This document shows positions 1 through 6,567 of a stretch of DNA of 12,401 nt, piece after piece (position 1 is the stretch's first letter; every line of letters starts with the position of its first letter). The notes below the pieces were generated by a model, which worked only from the letters and a program-made list of their open reading frames with translations, was not told the DNA's origin and did not search any database. The DNA is taken from positions 1-12,401 of the forward strand of contig JAVVEE010000073.1 of NCBI GenBank assembly GCA_032251315.1, given 5' to 3'. This DNA comes from LH-M37 sp032251315 (GTDB taxonomy: Bacteria > Pseudomonadota > Gammaproteobacteria > SZUA-229). Made by a program: the position numbers and the translations under genes.

Positions 1-13
1 CGGCCATTTCTCC
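1..13 (-). tRNA. tRNA-Ser, 5' end only, running off the left edge
   Basis: Read on the minus strand, position 13 down to 1 gives GGAGAAATGGCCG, the acceptor strand and start of the D arm of a bacterial serine tRNA. The rest lies outside the window, so the anticodon cannot be read. The same bases at 161-173 continue as AGTGGCTGA, the D arm typical of tRNA-Ser, which supports the isotype. A serine tRNA downstream of csrA is also the arrangement in E. coli (serV). Whether this copy is intact cannot be told from here. Confidence 0.6.
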
Positions 14-38
14 GTATTCAAACTTTACTGCTTTATTC
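1..38. repeat. 38-bp direct repeat, left copy (tRNA-Ser start plus leader)
   Basis: Positions 1-38 are identical to 161-198. The repeat covers the first 13 nt of tRNA-Ser and 25 nt of its upstream leader. Identity breaks down at 39/199. The repeat may extend further left, beyond the window. Spacing between copies is 160 bp. Confidence 0.9.
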
Positions 39-45
39 TGGATTA

Positions 46-151
46 ATGTGAACTGACACATGGCGCTCCAGTCGCGCGTTATTCGGGCTGTCCTGCCCTC
101 ACCCTTCGGGCTATCGCTTCGCGATGTTCTGAATCGTTCCTGACGATTCAG
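46..151. repeat. Palindrome cluster, REP/MITE-like, inside the duplicated tRNA-Ser region
   Basis: This stretch is a string of short inverted repeats. They are ATGTG/CACAT near 45-61, GGGC/GCCC at 85-88 and 95-98, CCC-TTC-GGG at 102-110, ATCGC-TTC-GCGAT at 113-125, and a perfect 9-bp stem CTGAATCGT/ACGATTCAG at 129-137 and 143-151 with a 5-nt loop. It has no coding potential and begins exactly where tRNA similarity stops (151/152). The dense hairpins resemble repetitive extragenic elements, but I cannot assign a family. Other copies elsewhere in the genome would confirm that it is mobile or dispersed. Confidence 0.6.
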
Positions 152-173
152 TCAGCCACTCGGCCATTTCTCC
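152..173 (-). pseudogene. tRNA-Ser 5' fragment, truncated in the D loop
   Basis: Minus-strand reading from 173 gives GGAGAAATGGCCGAGTGG and then CTGA, the first 22 nt of a serine tRNA (acceptor strand, D stem, start of D loop). After position 152 the sequence switches into a perfect hairpin and no anticodon arm, variable arm or T arm follows. The fragment therefore cannot be a functional tRNA by itself. Its 25-nt leader is identical to the leader of the tRNA copy at the left edge. Confidence 0.7.
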
Positions 174-198
174 GTATTCAAACTTTACTGCTTTATTC
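161..198. repeat. 38-bp direct repeat, right copy
   Basis: Identical to positions 1-38. In transcription order on the minus strand this is the upstream copy, attached to the truncated tRNA-Ser fragment. Confidence 0.9.
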
Positions 199-277
199 CG
201 AATTTCTGGAGTAATGAATTACTTTTTGTGAAACCCGTCATAACCGCGATTATTTTACATCAATATGATGCTGCATG

Positions 278-303
278 ATTATACTGACTGGCTTTTATTT
301 CAA
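278..303 (-). promoter_or_regulatory. Possible promoter for the tRNA-Ser region
   Basis: The minus strand carries a perfect TATAAT (278-283). A TTGAAA (298-303) lies upstream but only 14 bp away, shorter than the usual 16-18 bp. It sits just past the csrA terminator and about 100 bp before the tRNA start, a sensible place for a tRNA promoter. The -10 match is good and the -35 assignment is weak. Confidence 0.35.
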
Positions 304-314
304 ACTAAAACATC

Positions 315-387
315 AAAAATAAAAAACCGAACCCAGATATCTTGTGCTGGTCTTTTTCGACCGTGCGAAGGATACCTGTGTTCGGTT
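315..387 (-). terminator. Rho-independent terminator after csrA, long branched stem
   Basis: On the minus strand, AACCGAAC (380-387) pairs with GTTCGGTT (325-332), and the closing arm is followed by TTTTTT-A-TTTTT. Inside the stem, CAG pairs with CTG, GGTATC with GATATC (one G-U pair), and GGTC-GAAAAA-GACC forms an apical hairpin. The 3' U-tract directly after the stem makes termination likely. It starts about 14 nt after the csrA stop codon. The loop region is longer than in an ordinary terminator. Confidence 0.75.
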
Positions 388-401
388 ATCGGGTAAAGCT
401 T

Positions 402-680
402 TTATTCAGCCATATTACCCTTTTCAATGGTATTGCCTAGCTCTTCAGCATTACCTGGCTCTGCAGCGTTACCTGGCTCTGCGGCATTACCTGATTCAAC
501 ATTTCCACCTTGACCTTGTTCGGCTTTAATGCGTTCGTAAATTTCTTCACGATGCACGGAAACATCTTTGGGGGCATTGATTCCAATACGGACCTGATTG
601 CCCTTCACACCTAGTACAGTTACTGTTACGTCATCACCAATCATCAGCGTTTCACCAACGCGTCTTGTTAATATCAACAT
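402..680 (-). CDS. csrA: CsrA/RsmA carbon storage regulator with a C-terminal hexapeptide-repeat tail
   Basis: CsrA is a homodimeric RNA-binding protein that binds GGA motifs in mRNA leaders and controls translation and stability of many transcripts. Residues 1-55 are a canonical CsrA, beginning MLILTRRVGE and including GVKGNQVRIG and the helix start VHREEIYERI. The RNA-contacting Leu4 and Arg44 are present. I chose the ATG at 678-680 because GGAG (688-691) lies 7 nt upstream and because the family starts MLI. An in-frame ATG two codons earlier sits only 1 nt from that GGAG. CsrA is usually 60-70 residues; this one is 92 because of a tail of GN-A-A-E-P type hexapeptides. GGA occurs twice in the ribosome-binding region, so autoregulation, as in E. 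coli, is plausible. It lies downstream of lysC, with a terminator after it. Confidence 0.95.
   Translation of the reverse strand: MLILTRRVGETLMIGDDVTVTVLGVKGNQVRIGINAPKDVSVHREEIYERIKAEQGQGGNVESGNAAEPGNAAEPGNAEELGNTIEKGNMAE
405..491 (-). repeat. 18-bp tandem repeat coding the CsrA tail
   Basis: Codons 64-92 of csrA encode the units GNAAEP, GNAAEP, GNAEEL, GNTIEK and GNMAE, preceded by a shorter GNVES. At DNA level the first units are 18-bp copies that differ by few bases, while the last two are more diverged. The pattern fits slippage expansion followed by decay. Confidence 0.85.
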
Positions 681-687
681 TTCCATT

Positions 688-691
688 CTCC
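688..691 (-). promoter_or_regulatory. csrA ribosome binding site
   Basis: GGAG on the minus strand lies 7 nt before the ATG at 680 and 1 nt before the ATG at 686. The spacing decides in favour of the start at 680. A second GGA lies within AATGGAAATG just before the start, so the site could also bind CsrA itself. Confidence 0.6.
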
Positions 692-761
692 ATGTTGTGT
701 GTATCTACTGTAAGGAAAACCAGTCAGAAAAAGCGCGAACATTTTCTCTGATTTTCCGCTT

Positions 762-795
762 TTGCCCCTCTCACCTGCTTGATATGCCGGGGCAA
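762..795 (-). other. Inverted repeat between lysC and csrA
   Basis: TTGCCCC (789-795 on the minus strand) pairs perfectly with GGGGCAA (762-768) across a 20-nt loop. It lies just after the lysC stop and about 80 nt before csrA. No U-tract follows, so it is not a standard terminator. It could be an RNA-processing or stability element, or chance. Confidence 0.35.
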
Positions 796-813
796 CACAT
801 CGGCCAAATTCTT

Positions 814-2052
814 TTAGGCTATACGGCTGAGCCGGCCGTCGTTGTCCAGACCGAAAGCCTGATGCAAACTGCGAACGCCCAATTCTAAATACTTTTCGTC
901 TATCACGACAGAAATTTTAATTTCTGAAGTTGAGATCATGCGGATATTGATATTCTCGTCCGCCAGAGTCTGGAACATGATATTGGCAATGCCCGCGTGT
1001 GAACGCATGCCTACACCCACCACCGAGATTTTGGCAATTTGGTCATCACCAATGGCGGACTTCGCACCCAGCTCACCGGCGGTTTGCTTTAGCAGCTCAA
1101 GCGCTGTGGCATAGTCATTACGGTGCACTGTGAAGGTGAAATCGGTGCAGCCGTCGGCGCTGATGTTCTGCACGATCATGTCGATTTCGATATTGGCCCG
1201 GGTAATCGGCCCTAATATTTTAGAGGCCACGCCAGGCTGATCGGGCACGCCGGTCATGGTCAGCTGCGCCTCATCACGGTTAAACGCTATGCCTGAAATT
1301 AAAGCTTGCTCCACGTCATCATTCTCCAGTGCTATTAAAGTTCCACTTCCCTCTTCAAAGGAAGACAACACTCTTAAGGGAACGTTGTATTTTCCTGCAA
1401 ATTCAACGGAACGAATCTGCAATACTTTTGAACCCAGGCTGGCCATTTCCAGCATTTCTTCAAAAGTAATGCGGTCCAGTTTTCGAGCCTTGGGCTCAAT
1501 GCGTGGGTCGGTCGTATAAACCCCATCCACGTCTGTATAAATCTGGCATTCATCGGCCTTAAGGGCGGCGGCAATGGCCACGGCGGTGGTATCTGAACCG
1601 CCGCGACCCAAAGTGGTGATGTTGCCGTGTTCGTCGACCCCCTGGAATCCGGCGACCACGACTACCCGGCCTGCATTCAGATCCTCGCGCATGGCGTCAC
1701 ACTGGACTTCGCGAATTCGGGCTTTGCCATGGACGCTGTCGGTGAGCATCTTAATTTGTGTGCCGGTATAAGAGCGCGCTTCACAGCCCCTGTCCAGTAA
1801 GGCCATGGTCAACAAAGCGATAGTAACCTGCTCACCAGTCGAAATAATCACATCCATCTCACGGGTATGCGGCTTGCTGCTCATTTCATGAGCCAGCGCG
1901 ATGAGGCGGTTGGTCTCACCACTCATCGCGGAAACTGCCACCACCACCTGATCGCCCGATTTGGCCAGCGCGCAGACCTTGTCAGCCACTTTACCGATTT
2001 TCTCGATAGAGCCGACTGAAGTACCGCCATATTTTTGTACGATTAAAGCCAT
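814..2052 (-). CDS. lysC: Aspartate kinase (aspartokinase)
   Basis: This cytoplasmic enzyme phosphorylates L-aspartate to 4-phospho-L-aspartate, the first step towards lysine (and diaminopimelate), threonine and methionine. The amino-acid kinase domain spans about residues 1-245. It has the nucleotide and substrate motif KYGGTSVGS (7-15), the SAMSGETN segment (41-48), STGEQ (71-75) and GRGGSDTTA (149-157). Two ACT regulatory domains follow (about 265-335 and 344-410), the usual site of lysine and threonine feedback. The 412-residue length and monofunctional build match the Pseudomonas-type enzyme, not the fused aspartokinase-homoserine dehydrogenase. ATG start; no strong Shine-Dalgarno is visible before it. 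It follows alaS by 92 bp, which contain a good promoter match. Confidence 0.97.
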   Translation of the reverse strand: MALIVQKYGGTSVGSIEKIGKVADKVCALAKSGDQVVVAVSAMSGETNRLIALAHEMSSKPHTREMDVIISTGEQVTIALLTMALLDRGCEARSYTGTQIKMLTDSVHGKARIREVQCDAMREDLNAGRVVVVAGFQGVDEHGNITTLGRGGSDTTAVAIAAALKADECQIYTDVDGVYTTDPRIEPKARKLDRITFEEMLEMASLGSKVLQIRSVEFAGKYNVPLRVLSSFEEGSGTLIALENDDVEQALISGIAFNRDEAQLTMTGVPDQPGVASKILGPITRANIEIDMIVQNISADGCTDFTFTVHRNDYATALELLKQTAGELGAKSAIGDDQIAKISVVGVGMRSHAGIANIMFQTLADENINIRMISTSEIKISVVIDEKYLELGVRSLHQAFGLDNDGRLSRIA

Positions 2053-2097
2053 GTTAGTAGAGTCTTAGCGCTGCACAAGGTTCCATAAAGGCTCGGC

Positions 2098-2126
2098 AGT
2101 ATATAAGCGCGTGATTATTAAGGCAA
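2098..2126 (-). promoter_or_regulatory. Sigma-70-type promoter for lysC(-csrA)
   Basis: On the minus strand TTGCCT (2121-2126) and TATACT (2098-2103) are separated by exactly 17 bp. The predicted start lies near 2091, giving a leader of about 40 nt before the lysC ATG. The site lies between the alaS stop and lysC, so lysC and csrA can be transcribed apart from recA-alaS. Confidence 0.6.
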
Positions 2127-2144
2127 TTGATTGTGACAAAATAA

Positions 2145-4781
2145 TTACAGGTTATTGCGCAGCCAGGCTCTGGCTGCTGCCAGTGCCTGCGGGATATTTT
2201 CCGGCTGATCGCCCCCCGCCTGTGCCATGTCAGGGCGGCCACCGCCCTTGCCACCGACTTCGACTGCGGCCACATTCACCAGGTCACCGGCTTTGATCTT
2301 TGCGGTCTGATCCTTGCTCACGCCCGCAATCAAACGCACTTTGCCGCCCTCTTCGCTAGCGAGCAGAATGGCCGATGAGCCCAGCTTATTCTTGAGCTGA
2401 TCCAGGGTATCGCGCAGGGTCTTGCTGTCTGCGCCTTCCAGCTGAACCGCCAATATGTTCACGCCATTGACCTCTTCCGCCTGGGCCGACAGGTCACTGC
2501 CCGCCTGTGACGCCAGCTTGCCTTTCAGCTGGGCCAGCATTTTTTCCTGTTCGCGCAAGCGCACCATCATCTGCTCCAGCTTGCCGGTGACCTCTTCACG
2601 ACCGGCTTTGAGCAGATCGGTGATGATATCGATCTGGCTTTCGCAGGCCTCGGCCCAGGCGACCGCACCGGCACCGGTGACCGCTTCGATGCGCCGCACG
2701 CCGGAAGCGATACCGCTCTCGGCGGTGATCTTGAAGAAGCCGATATCACCGACGCGACTGACGTGGGTGCCGCCGCACAGCTCGGTGGAGAACCGGCCTT
2801 CAGCCTGATCGCCCATCGACACCACTCGCACCCGGTCTTCATACTTCTCGCCGAACAGGGCCATGGCACCGGATTTTTTCGCCTCGTCGATGCTCATCTC
2901 CTGCATTGCCGCCGGCGAGTTCTGGCGAATAAACTCATTCACCCGGCGCTCGATGCGGCGCAGTTCATCGGCTTTGATGGGTTCGAAATGCGAGAAATCG
3001 AAACGCAGGCGCTCGGCATTAACCAGCGAGCCTTTCTGCTGCACATGCTCGCCCAGCACTTCGCGCAGCGCAGCATGCAGCAGATGGGTGGCGGAATGAT
3101 TGCGCCGAATCGCGTCGCGATTATCCTGACCAATCGCCGCCAGCACCACCTCGCCCACGGCCAGCGTGCCCGCCTCGAGCTCACCGATGTGGAGCACGCT
3201 TTGGCCCTGCTTCTGGGTGTCGTGCACGGCGAAACTGGCCGAATCGGTGGAGAGCACACCGACATCGCCCACCTGCCCGCCGGCCTCGGCATAAAACGGG
3301 GTTTCGTCGAGCACGATGATCGCTTTCTGCCCGACCTGAAGAATAGAAACAGGATTAGAATCGACAAATATCTCCTTGATATTACAGGACTGAAGCACCT
3401 GATCGTAACCGGTGAAAGCGGTCTCCGTGGCCGCTTCGACGTCGCGGTTGTAGTCCACGCCAAACTGGCTGGCAGTACGAGCGCGGTCGCGCTGCGCGTC
3501 CATCGCCACCTCAAAGCCGGCGTGATCGACCACCAGATCACGCTCGCGCGCGATGTCTGCGATCAGGTCAATGGGGAAACCGTAGGTGTCATACAGCTTG
3601 AATGCGGTCTCACCGGGAATGGTTTTGCCGTCCAACCGGCCGATTACCTCTTCCAGAATACGCATGCCCTGATCCAGCGTCTCCGCAAAGCGCTCCTCTT
3701 CCAGTTTGAGCACGCGCTCGACATTGGCCTGAGCCTCCGCCAGATCGGGATAGGCCTCGCCCATCTGCTCCACCAGCGGCACAACCAGCTTGTAAAAGAA
3801 TCGGTCGCTCATGCCCAGCTTGTGGCCATGACGCGCGGCGCGACGGATGATGCGGCGCAGCACATAACCCCGGCCTTCGTTGGAGGGAATCACTCCGTCG
3901 ACAATCAGAAACGCGCAGGAGCGGATATGGTCGGCAATCACCCGCAGTGACTTGCTGCTCAGATCATCGGTATCGGTGACTTTCGCCGCCGCCCTGATCA
4001 GATGCTTGAACAGGTCGATATCGTAATTGTTGTGCACACCCTGAAGAATGGCCGCCAGACGTTCCAGCCCCATGCCGGTATCCACCGAAGGCGCAGGTAG
4101 GTTGTGCAGCTCGCCGTCACTGCTGCGGTTGTACTGCATGAACACTAGATTCCAGATCTCGATATAACGATCACCGTCCTCTTCCGGCGTACCCGGCGGG
4201 CCACCGGCGATGTCCGCGCCGTGATCGTAGAATATTTCGGTGCATGGGCCGCAGGGGCCGGTGTCACCCATCGACCAGAAATTATCACTCTCGTACTGCT
4301 TGCCGCCTTCCTTGTCACCGATGCGGCTGAAGCAATCCGGGCTCACACCTATCTCTTTCAGCCAGATGTCGGCAGCTTCGTCATCCTCCTCATAAACCGT
4401 CACCCACAGGCGCTCTGCGGGCAACCCGGCCGTCTCGGTCAGAAACTCCCAGGCGAAGGCGATGGCGTCGCGCTTGAAATAATCGCCGAAACTGAAGTTG
4501 CCCAGCATCTCGAAAAAGGTATGGTGGCGCGCGGTATAACCGACGTTCTCCAGATCATTGTGTTTGCCGCCGGCACGCACGCAGCGCTGGCTGCTGGTGG
4601 CGCGTGTGTAGGGGCGTTTGTCGCGCCCCAGAAAGACATCCTTAAACTGCACCATGCCGGCATTGGTGAACAGCAGCGTGGGATCATTGCCCGGCACCAG
4701 CGAACTGCTGGGCACCACTTCGTGACCCTTGTTTTTGAAAAATTCGAGAAATTGCTGACGGAGTTCTGCGCTGGAAGTCAT
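2145..4781 (-). CDS. alaS: Alanyl-tRNA synthetase
   Basis: Charges tRNA-Ala with alanine and clears mischarged Ser- and Gly-tRNA-Ala. At 878 residues it is full length (E. coli AlaS is 876). The class II catalytic domain spans about 1-240, with the motif 2 region around RATSSQRCVRAGGKHND (60-76) and the segment GDTGPCGPCTEIF (172-184). A tRNA-recognition domain runs to about 455. The editing domain keeps the zinc ligands H562 and H566 (HSATH) and C669 and H673 (CGGTH). The C-terminal DHHA1 domain ends with the Gly-rich GGKGGGRPDMAQAGG (843-857). ATG start; the 48 bp before it, after recX, are very AT-rich and show no clear Shine-Dalgarno. The recA-recX-alaS order is typical of gammaproteobacteria. 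Confidence 0.98.
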   Translation of the reverse strand: MTSSAELRQQFLEFFKNKGHEVVPSSSLVPGNDPTLLFTNAGMVQFKDVFLGRDKRPYTRATSSQRCVRAGGKHNDLENVGYTARHHTFFEMLGNFSFGDYFKRDAIAFAWEFLTETAGLPAERLWVTVYEEDDEAADIWLKEIGVSPDCFSRIGDKEGGKQYESDNFWSMGDTGPCGPCTEIFYDHGADIAGGPPGTPEEDGDRYIEIWNLVFMQYNRSSDGELHNLPAPSVDTGMGLERLAAILQGVHNNYDIDLFKHLIRAAAKVTDTDDLSSKSLRVIADHIRSCAFLIVDGVIPSNEGRGYVLRRIIRRAARHGHKLGMSDRFFYKLVVPLVEQMGEAYPDLAEAQANVERVLKLEEERFAETLDQGMRILEEVIGRLDGKTIPGETAFKLYDTYGFPIDLIADIARERDLVVDHAGFEVAMDAQRDRARTASQFGVDYNRDVEAATETAFTGYDQVLQSCNIKEIFVDSNPVSILQVGQKAIIVLDETPFYAEAGGQVGDVGVLSTDSASFAVHDTQKQGQSVLHIGELEAGTLAVGEVVLAAIGQDNRDAIRRNHSATHLLHAALREVLGEHVQQKGSLVNAERLRFDFSHFEPIKADELRRIERRVNEFIRQNSPAAMQEMSIDEAKKSGAMALFGEKYEDRVRVVSMGDQAEGRFSTELCGGTHVSRVGDIGFFKITAESGIASGVRRIEAVTGAGAVAWAEACESQIDIITDLLKAGREEVTGKLEQMMVRLREQEKMLAQLKGKLASQAGSDLSAQAEEVNGVNILAVQLEGADSKTLRDTLDQLKNKLGSSAILLASEEGGKVRLIAGVSKDQTAKIKAGDLVNVAAVEVGGKGGGRPDMAQAGGDQPENIPQALAAARAWLRNNL

Positions 4782-4829
4782 AGGATAAATTACTTTAAAT
4801 ACATTTGTTATGTTGTTGTTTATATTTTA

Positions 4830-5276
4830 CTAATTGCCTTCTTTATTTTTAACGACGGCGTTAATCTGCGCCAGCGAAAAGCCCCGATGCTGCAGAAAAC
4901 GCATGCGCCGGGCCTTCTCCCGATAATCATCAAAACGGCTTCCACGGTATTTTTTGCGGTATTCCTGCTCGATGGTTTGCCACCAGATATCATCATCGGC
5001 GGACAGGTAACGCTGCGTAATCTCTTCAGCGACACCCCGCTCCCTGAGCTCGGCGGCGATGCGCACCGGCCCGAATCCCTTCAGTCTGCGGCTGCGGATA
5101 TAGGCATCGGCGAAGCGTTCATCCGACTGCCAGCCACCGCGCTGCAACTCGACCAGCGCAGAGGCAATTTCATCGGCCTCGAATTCACGCTTTGCCAGCT
5201 TCCGGCATATCTCTTCCGCCGAATGTTCACGCCGGGCGAGCAGCCTGACGGCAACATGTTTCGCACTGGAGGCCAC
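4830..5276 (-). CDS. recX: RecX, regulator of RecA
   Basis: RecX binds RecA filaments and limits their extension, which damps recombinase and coprotease activity. The 148-residue protein is made of three-helix repeats. Recognisable segments are LARREHSAEEICRKLAKREF (13-32), ERFADAYIRSRRLKGFGPVRI with the usual G-x-x-x-I pattern, and a C-terminal repeat ending RMRFLQHRGFSLAQINAVV. It starts with GTG at 5276. An in-frame TAG four codons upstream excludes any longer reading, and no later ATG would keep the first helix. The start lies 22 bp after the recA stop, so recX is probably co-transcribed with recA. No clear Shine-Dalgarno is visible, which fits low expression relative to recA. Confidence 0.92.
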   Translation of the reverse strand: MASSAKHVAVRLLARREHSAEEICRKLAKREFEADEIASALVELQRGGWQSDERFADAYIRSRRLKGFGPVRIAAELRERGVAEEITQRYLSADDDIWWQTIEQEYRKKYRGSRFDDYREKARRMRFLQHRGFSLAQINAVVKNKEGN

Positions 5277-5298
5277 GCGCAGAAACTACCCGAAGCGG

Positions 5299-6363
5299 TT
5301 AAACCTCTTCAGAAACCGACTCATCTATAACAGCAGCATCGGCCGGCTCGTTAAGCTCGCCTCTGGATTTGGGCTTGGGCAGCAGCATTTCGCGCAGCTT
5401 TGCCTCGATGTCATTGGCTATCTCAGGATTACTCTTGAGGAAATCACGGACTTTCTCCTTGCCCTGGCCAATGCGTTCGCCGTTGTAGCTGTACCAGGCA
5501 CCGGCTTTGTCGATGAGGTTATTGTCCACACCCATGGCGATCAGCTCGCCTTCGTGCGAAATGCCTTCACCGTACAGAATCTCGAAATTCACGATCTTGA
5601 ATGGCGGCGCAACCTTGTTCTTAACCACTTTCACCTTGGTCTCGTTGCCCACCACTTCGTCGCCTTTCTTGATGGCACCGGTGCGGCGGATATCCAGACG
5701 CACCGAGGAGTAGAATTTCAGCGCATTACCACCGGTGGTGGTTTCAGGACTGCCGAACATGACGCCGATCTTCATACGAATCTGGTTGATAAAGATCACC
5801 AGGGTATTGGAACGCTTGATATTGGCGGTCAGTTTGCGCAGCGCCTGCGACATCAAACGCGCCTGCAGGCCCATGTGGGAATCGCCCATATCGCCTTCGA
5901 TTTCCGCCTTGGGGGTCAGTGCCGCCACCGAGTCGATGACCACGATATCGACCGCACCGGAACGCACCAGCATGTCGGTAATTTCCAGCGCCTGCTCACC
6001 GGTATCGGGCTGCGAAACCAGCAGCTCGTCGATATTCACGCCCAGTTTTTCGGCGTAAGTGGGGTCCAGGGCATGCTCGGCATCGACGAATGCGGCGGTG
6101 CCGCCAATTTTTTGCATTTCAGCAATGGCGTGCAGCGTTAAAGTGGTTTTACCGGATGATTCCGGCCCGTAGACTTCAACCACCCGACCCCGGGGCAAGC
6201 CGCCGATGCCCAGAGCAATATCCAGCCCCAGTGAGCCGGTGGAAACAGCATCAATCCCCGGCAGTGCGCCATCATCGCCCAGACGCATGACTGATCCTTT
6301 GCCGAATTGACGTTCAATTTGAGATAAAGCCGCAGCAAGGGCTTTTTTACGATTTTCGTCCAT
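5299..6363 (-). CDS. recA: RecA recombinase
   Basis: RecA forms ATP-dependent filaments on single-stranded DNA, catalyses strand exchange and stimulates LexA self-cleavage. The 354-residue length is normal. Visible features are the N-terminal oligomerisation helix (MDENRKKALAAALSQIERQF), Walker A GPESSGKTT (66-74), the catalytic Glu96 in DAEHALDP, Walker B VVIDS (141-145), loop L1 around EGDMGDSHMG, loop L2 around FGSPETTTGGNALKFY, and the acidic C-terminal tail. The ATG is preceded by GGGAG at 6-nt spacing, a strong ribosome binding site. It heads the recA-recX-alaS series. Upstream there is an extended -10 promoter candidate, but no canonical LexA box. Confidence 0.99.
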   Translation of the reverse strand: MDENRKKALAAALSQIERQFGKGSVMRLGDDGALPGIDAVSTGSLGLDIALGIGGLPRGRVVEVYGPESSGKTTLTLHAIAEMQKIGGTAAFVDAEHALDPTYAEKLGVNIDELLVSQPDTGEQALEITDMLVRSGAVDIVVIDSVAALTPKAEIEGDMGDSHMGLQARLMSQALRKLTANIKRSNTLVIFINQIRMKIGVMFGSPETTTGGNALKFYSSVRLDIRRTGAIKKGDEVVGNETKVKVVKNKVAPPFKIVNFEILYGEGISHEGELIAMGVDNNLIDKAGAWYSYNGERIGQGKEKVRDFLKSNPEIANDIEAKLREMLLPKPKSRGELNEPADAAVIDESVSEEV

Positions 6364-6369
6364 TATTTA

Positions 6370-6374
6370 CTCCC
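6370..6374 (-). promoter_or_regulatory. recA ribosome binding site within a short palindrome
   Basis: GGGAG on the minus strand lies 6 nt before the recA ATG. It falls inside TACTC-GG-GAGTA, an inverted repeat with a 2-bp centre (6369-6380). The centre is too tight for an RNA hairpin, so if the palindrome matters it would be as a protein site on DNA. Confidence 0.6.
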
Positions 6375-6403
6375 GAGTATTCTGTGTGGATCAAGGTGTT
6401 CTA

Positions 6404-6430
6404 GCTGGAGAATTATCACACAGATAGTGA
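6404..6430 (-). promoter_or_regulatory. Candidate recA promoter with imperfect operator-like palindrome
   Basis: On the minus strand TGT-GATAAT (6412-6420) is an extended -10 motif. No convincing -35 lies 16-18 bp upstream. It is flanked by the imperfect inverted repeat CTATCTG and CAGCTAG, 13 bp apart. The leader to the recA ATG would be about 40 nt. This spacing is not the CTGT-N8-ACAG of ordinary gammaproteobacterial LexA operators. Confidence 0.35.
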
Positions 6431-6505
6431 GCATGGCCTAGCCCGGATACCATGTTTATCTCGCATAACCCTTCACATTAATAGCGTACACAATCATGCC
6501 TGCAC

Positions 6506-6535
6506 TTGAATTCGCCGATTCAGGCTCCATAAAAT
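6506..6535 (+). promoter_or_regulatory. Candidate promoter for the SOR-like gene
   Basis: TTGAAT (6506-6511) and TAAAAT (6530-6535) are 18 bp apart, with about 33 nt from the -10 to the start codon. A TGAAT/ATTCA inverted repeat overlaps the -35 box and could be an operator. Sequence match is moderate. Confidence 0.4.
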
Positions 6536-6567
6536 AGATAAATCATTGAAAATTAAAGGAGATCACT

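Noticed and set aside
1..198. Attachment site of an integrated element in tRNA-Ser
   Set aside because: The duplicated part is the 5' end of the tRNA, whereas tRNA-specific integrases usually duplicate the 3' end. No integrase or cargo lies between the copies.
315..387. CsrB/RsmZ-type CsrA-sequestering RNA next to csrA
   Set aside because: The structured RNA lacks repeated GGA-containing hairpin loops on the transcribed strand, so it looks like a terminator.
405..491. CRISPR-like tandem repeat
   Set aside because: The units are contiguous 18-bp in-frame copies without spacers, within the csrA coding sequence.
681..686. csrA start two codons upstream
   Set aside because: Ribosome-binding-site spacing would be only 1 nt, and the family begins MLILTRR, matching the ATG at 680.
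2763..3950. Long plus-strand open frame of 395 codons
   Set aside because: It is antisense to the middle of alaS, whose full-length protein with all motifs is certain. Its translation is rich in His, Gln and Arg and resembles no protein, as expected from an opposite-strand shadow of GC-rich coding sequence.
4221..5330. Long plus-strand open frame of 369 codons
   Set aside because: It runs antisense through the alaS start, the intergenic gap and all of recX, and makes no family sense.
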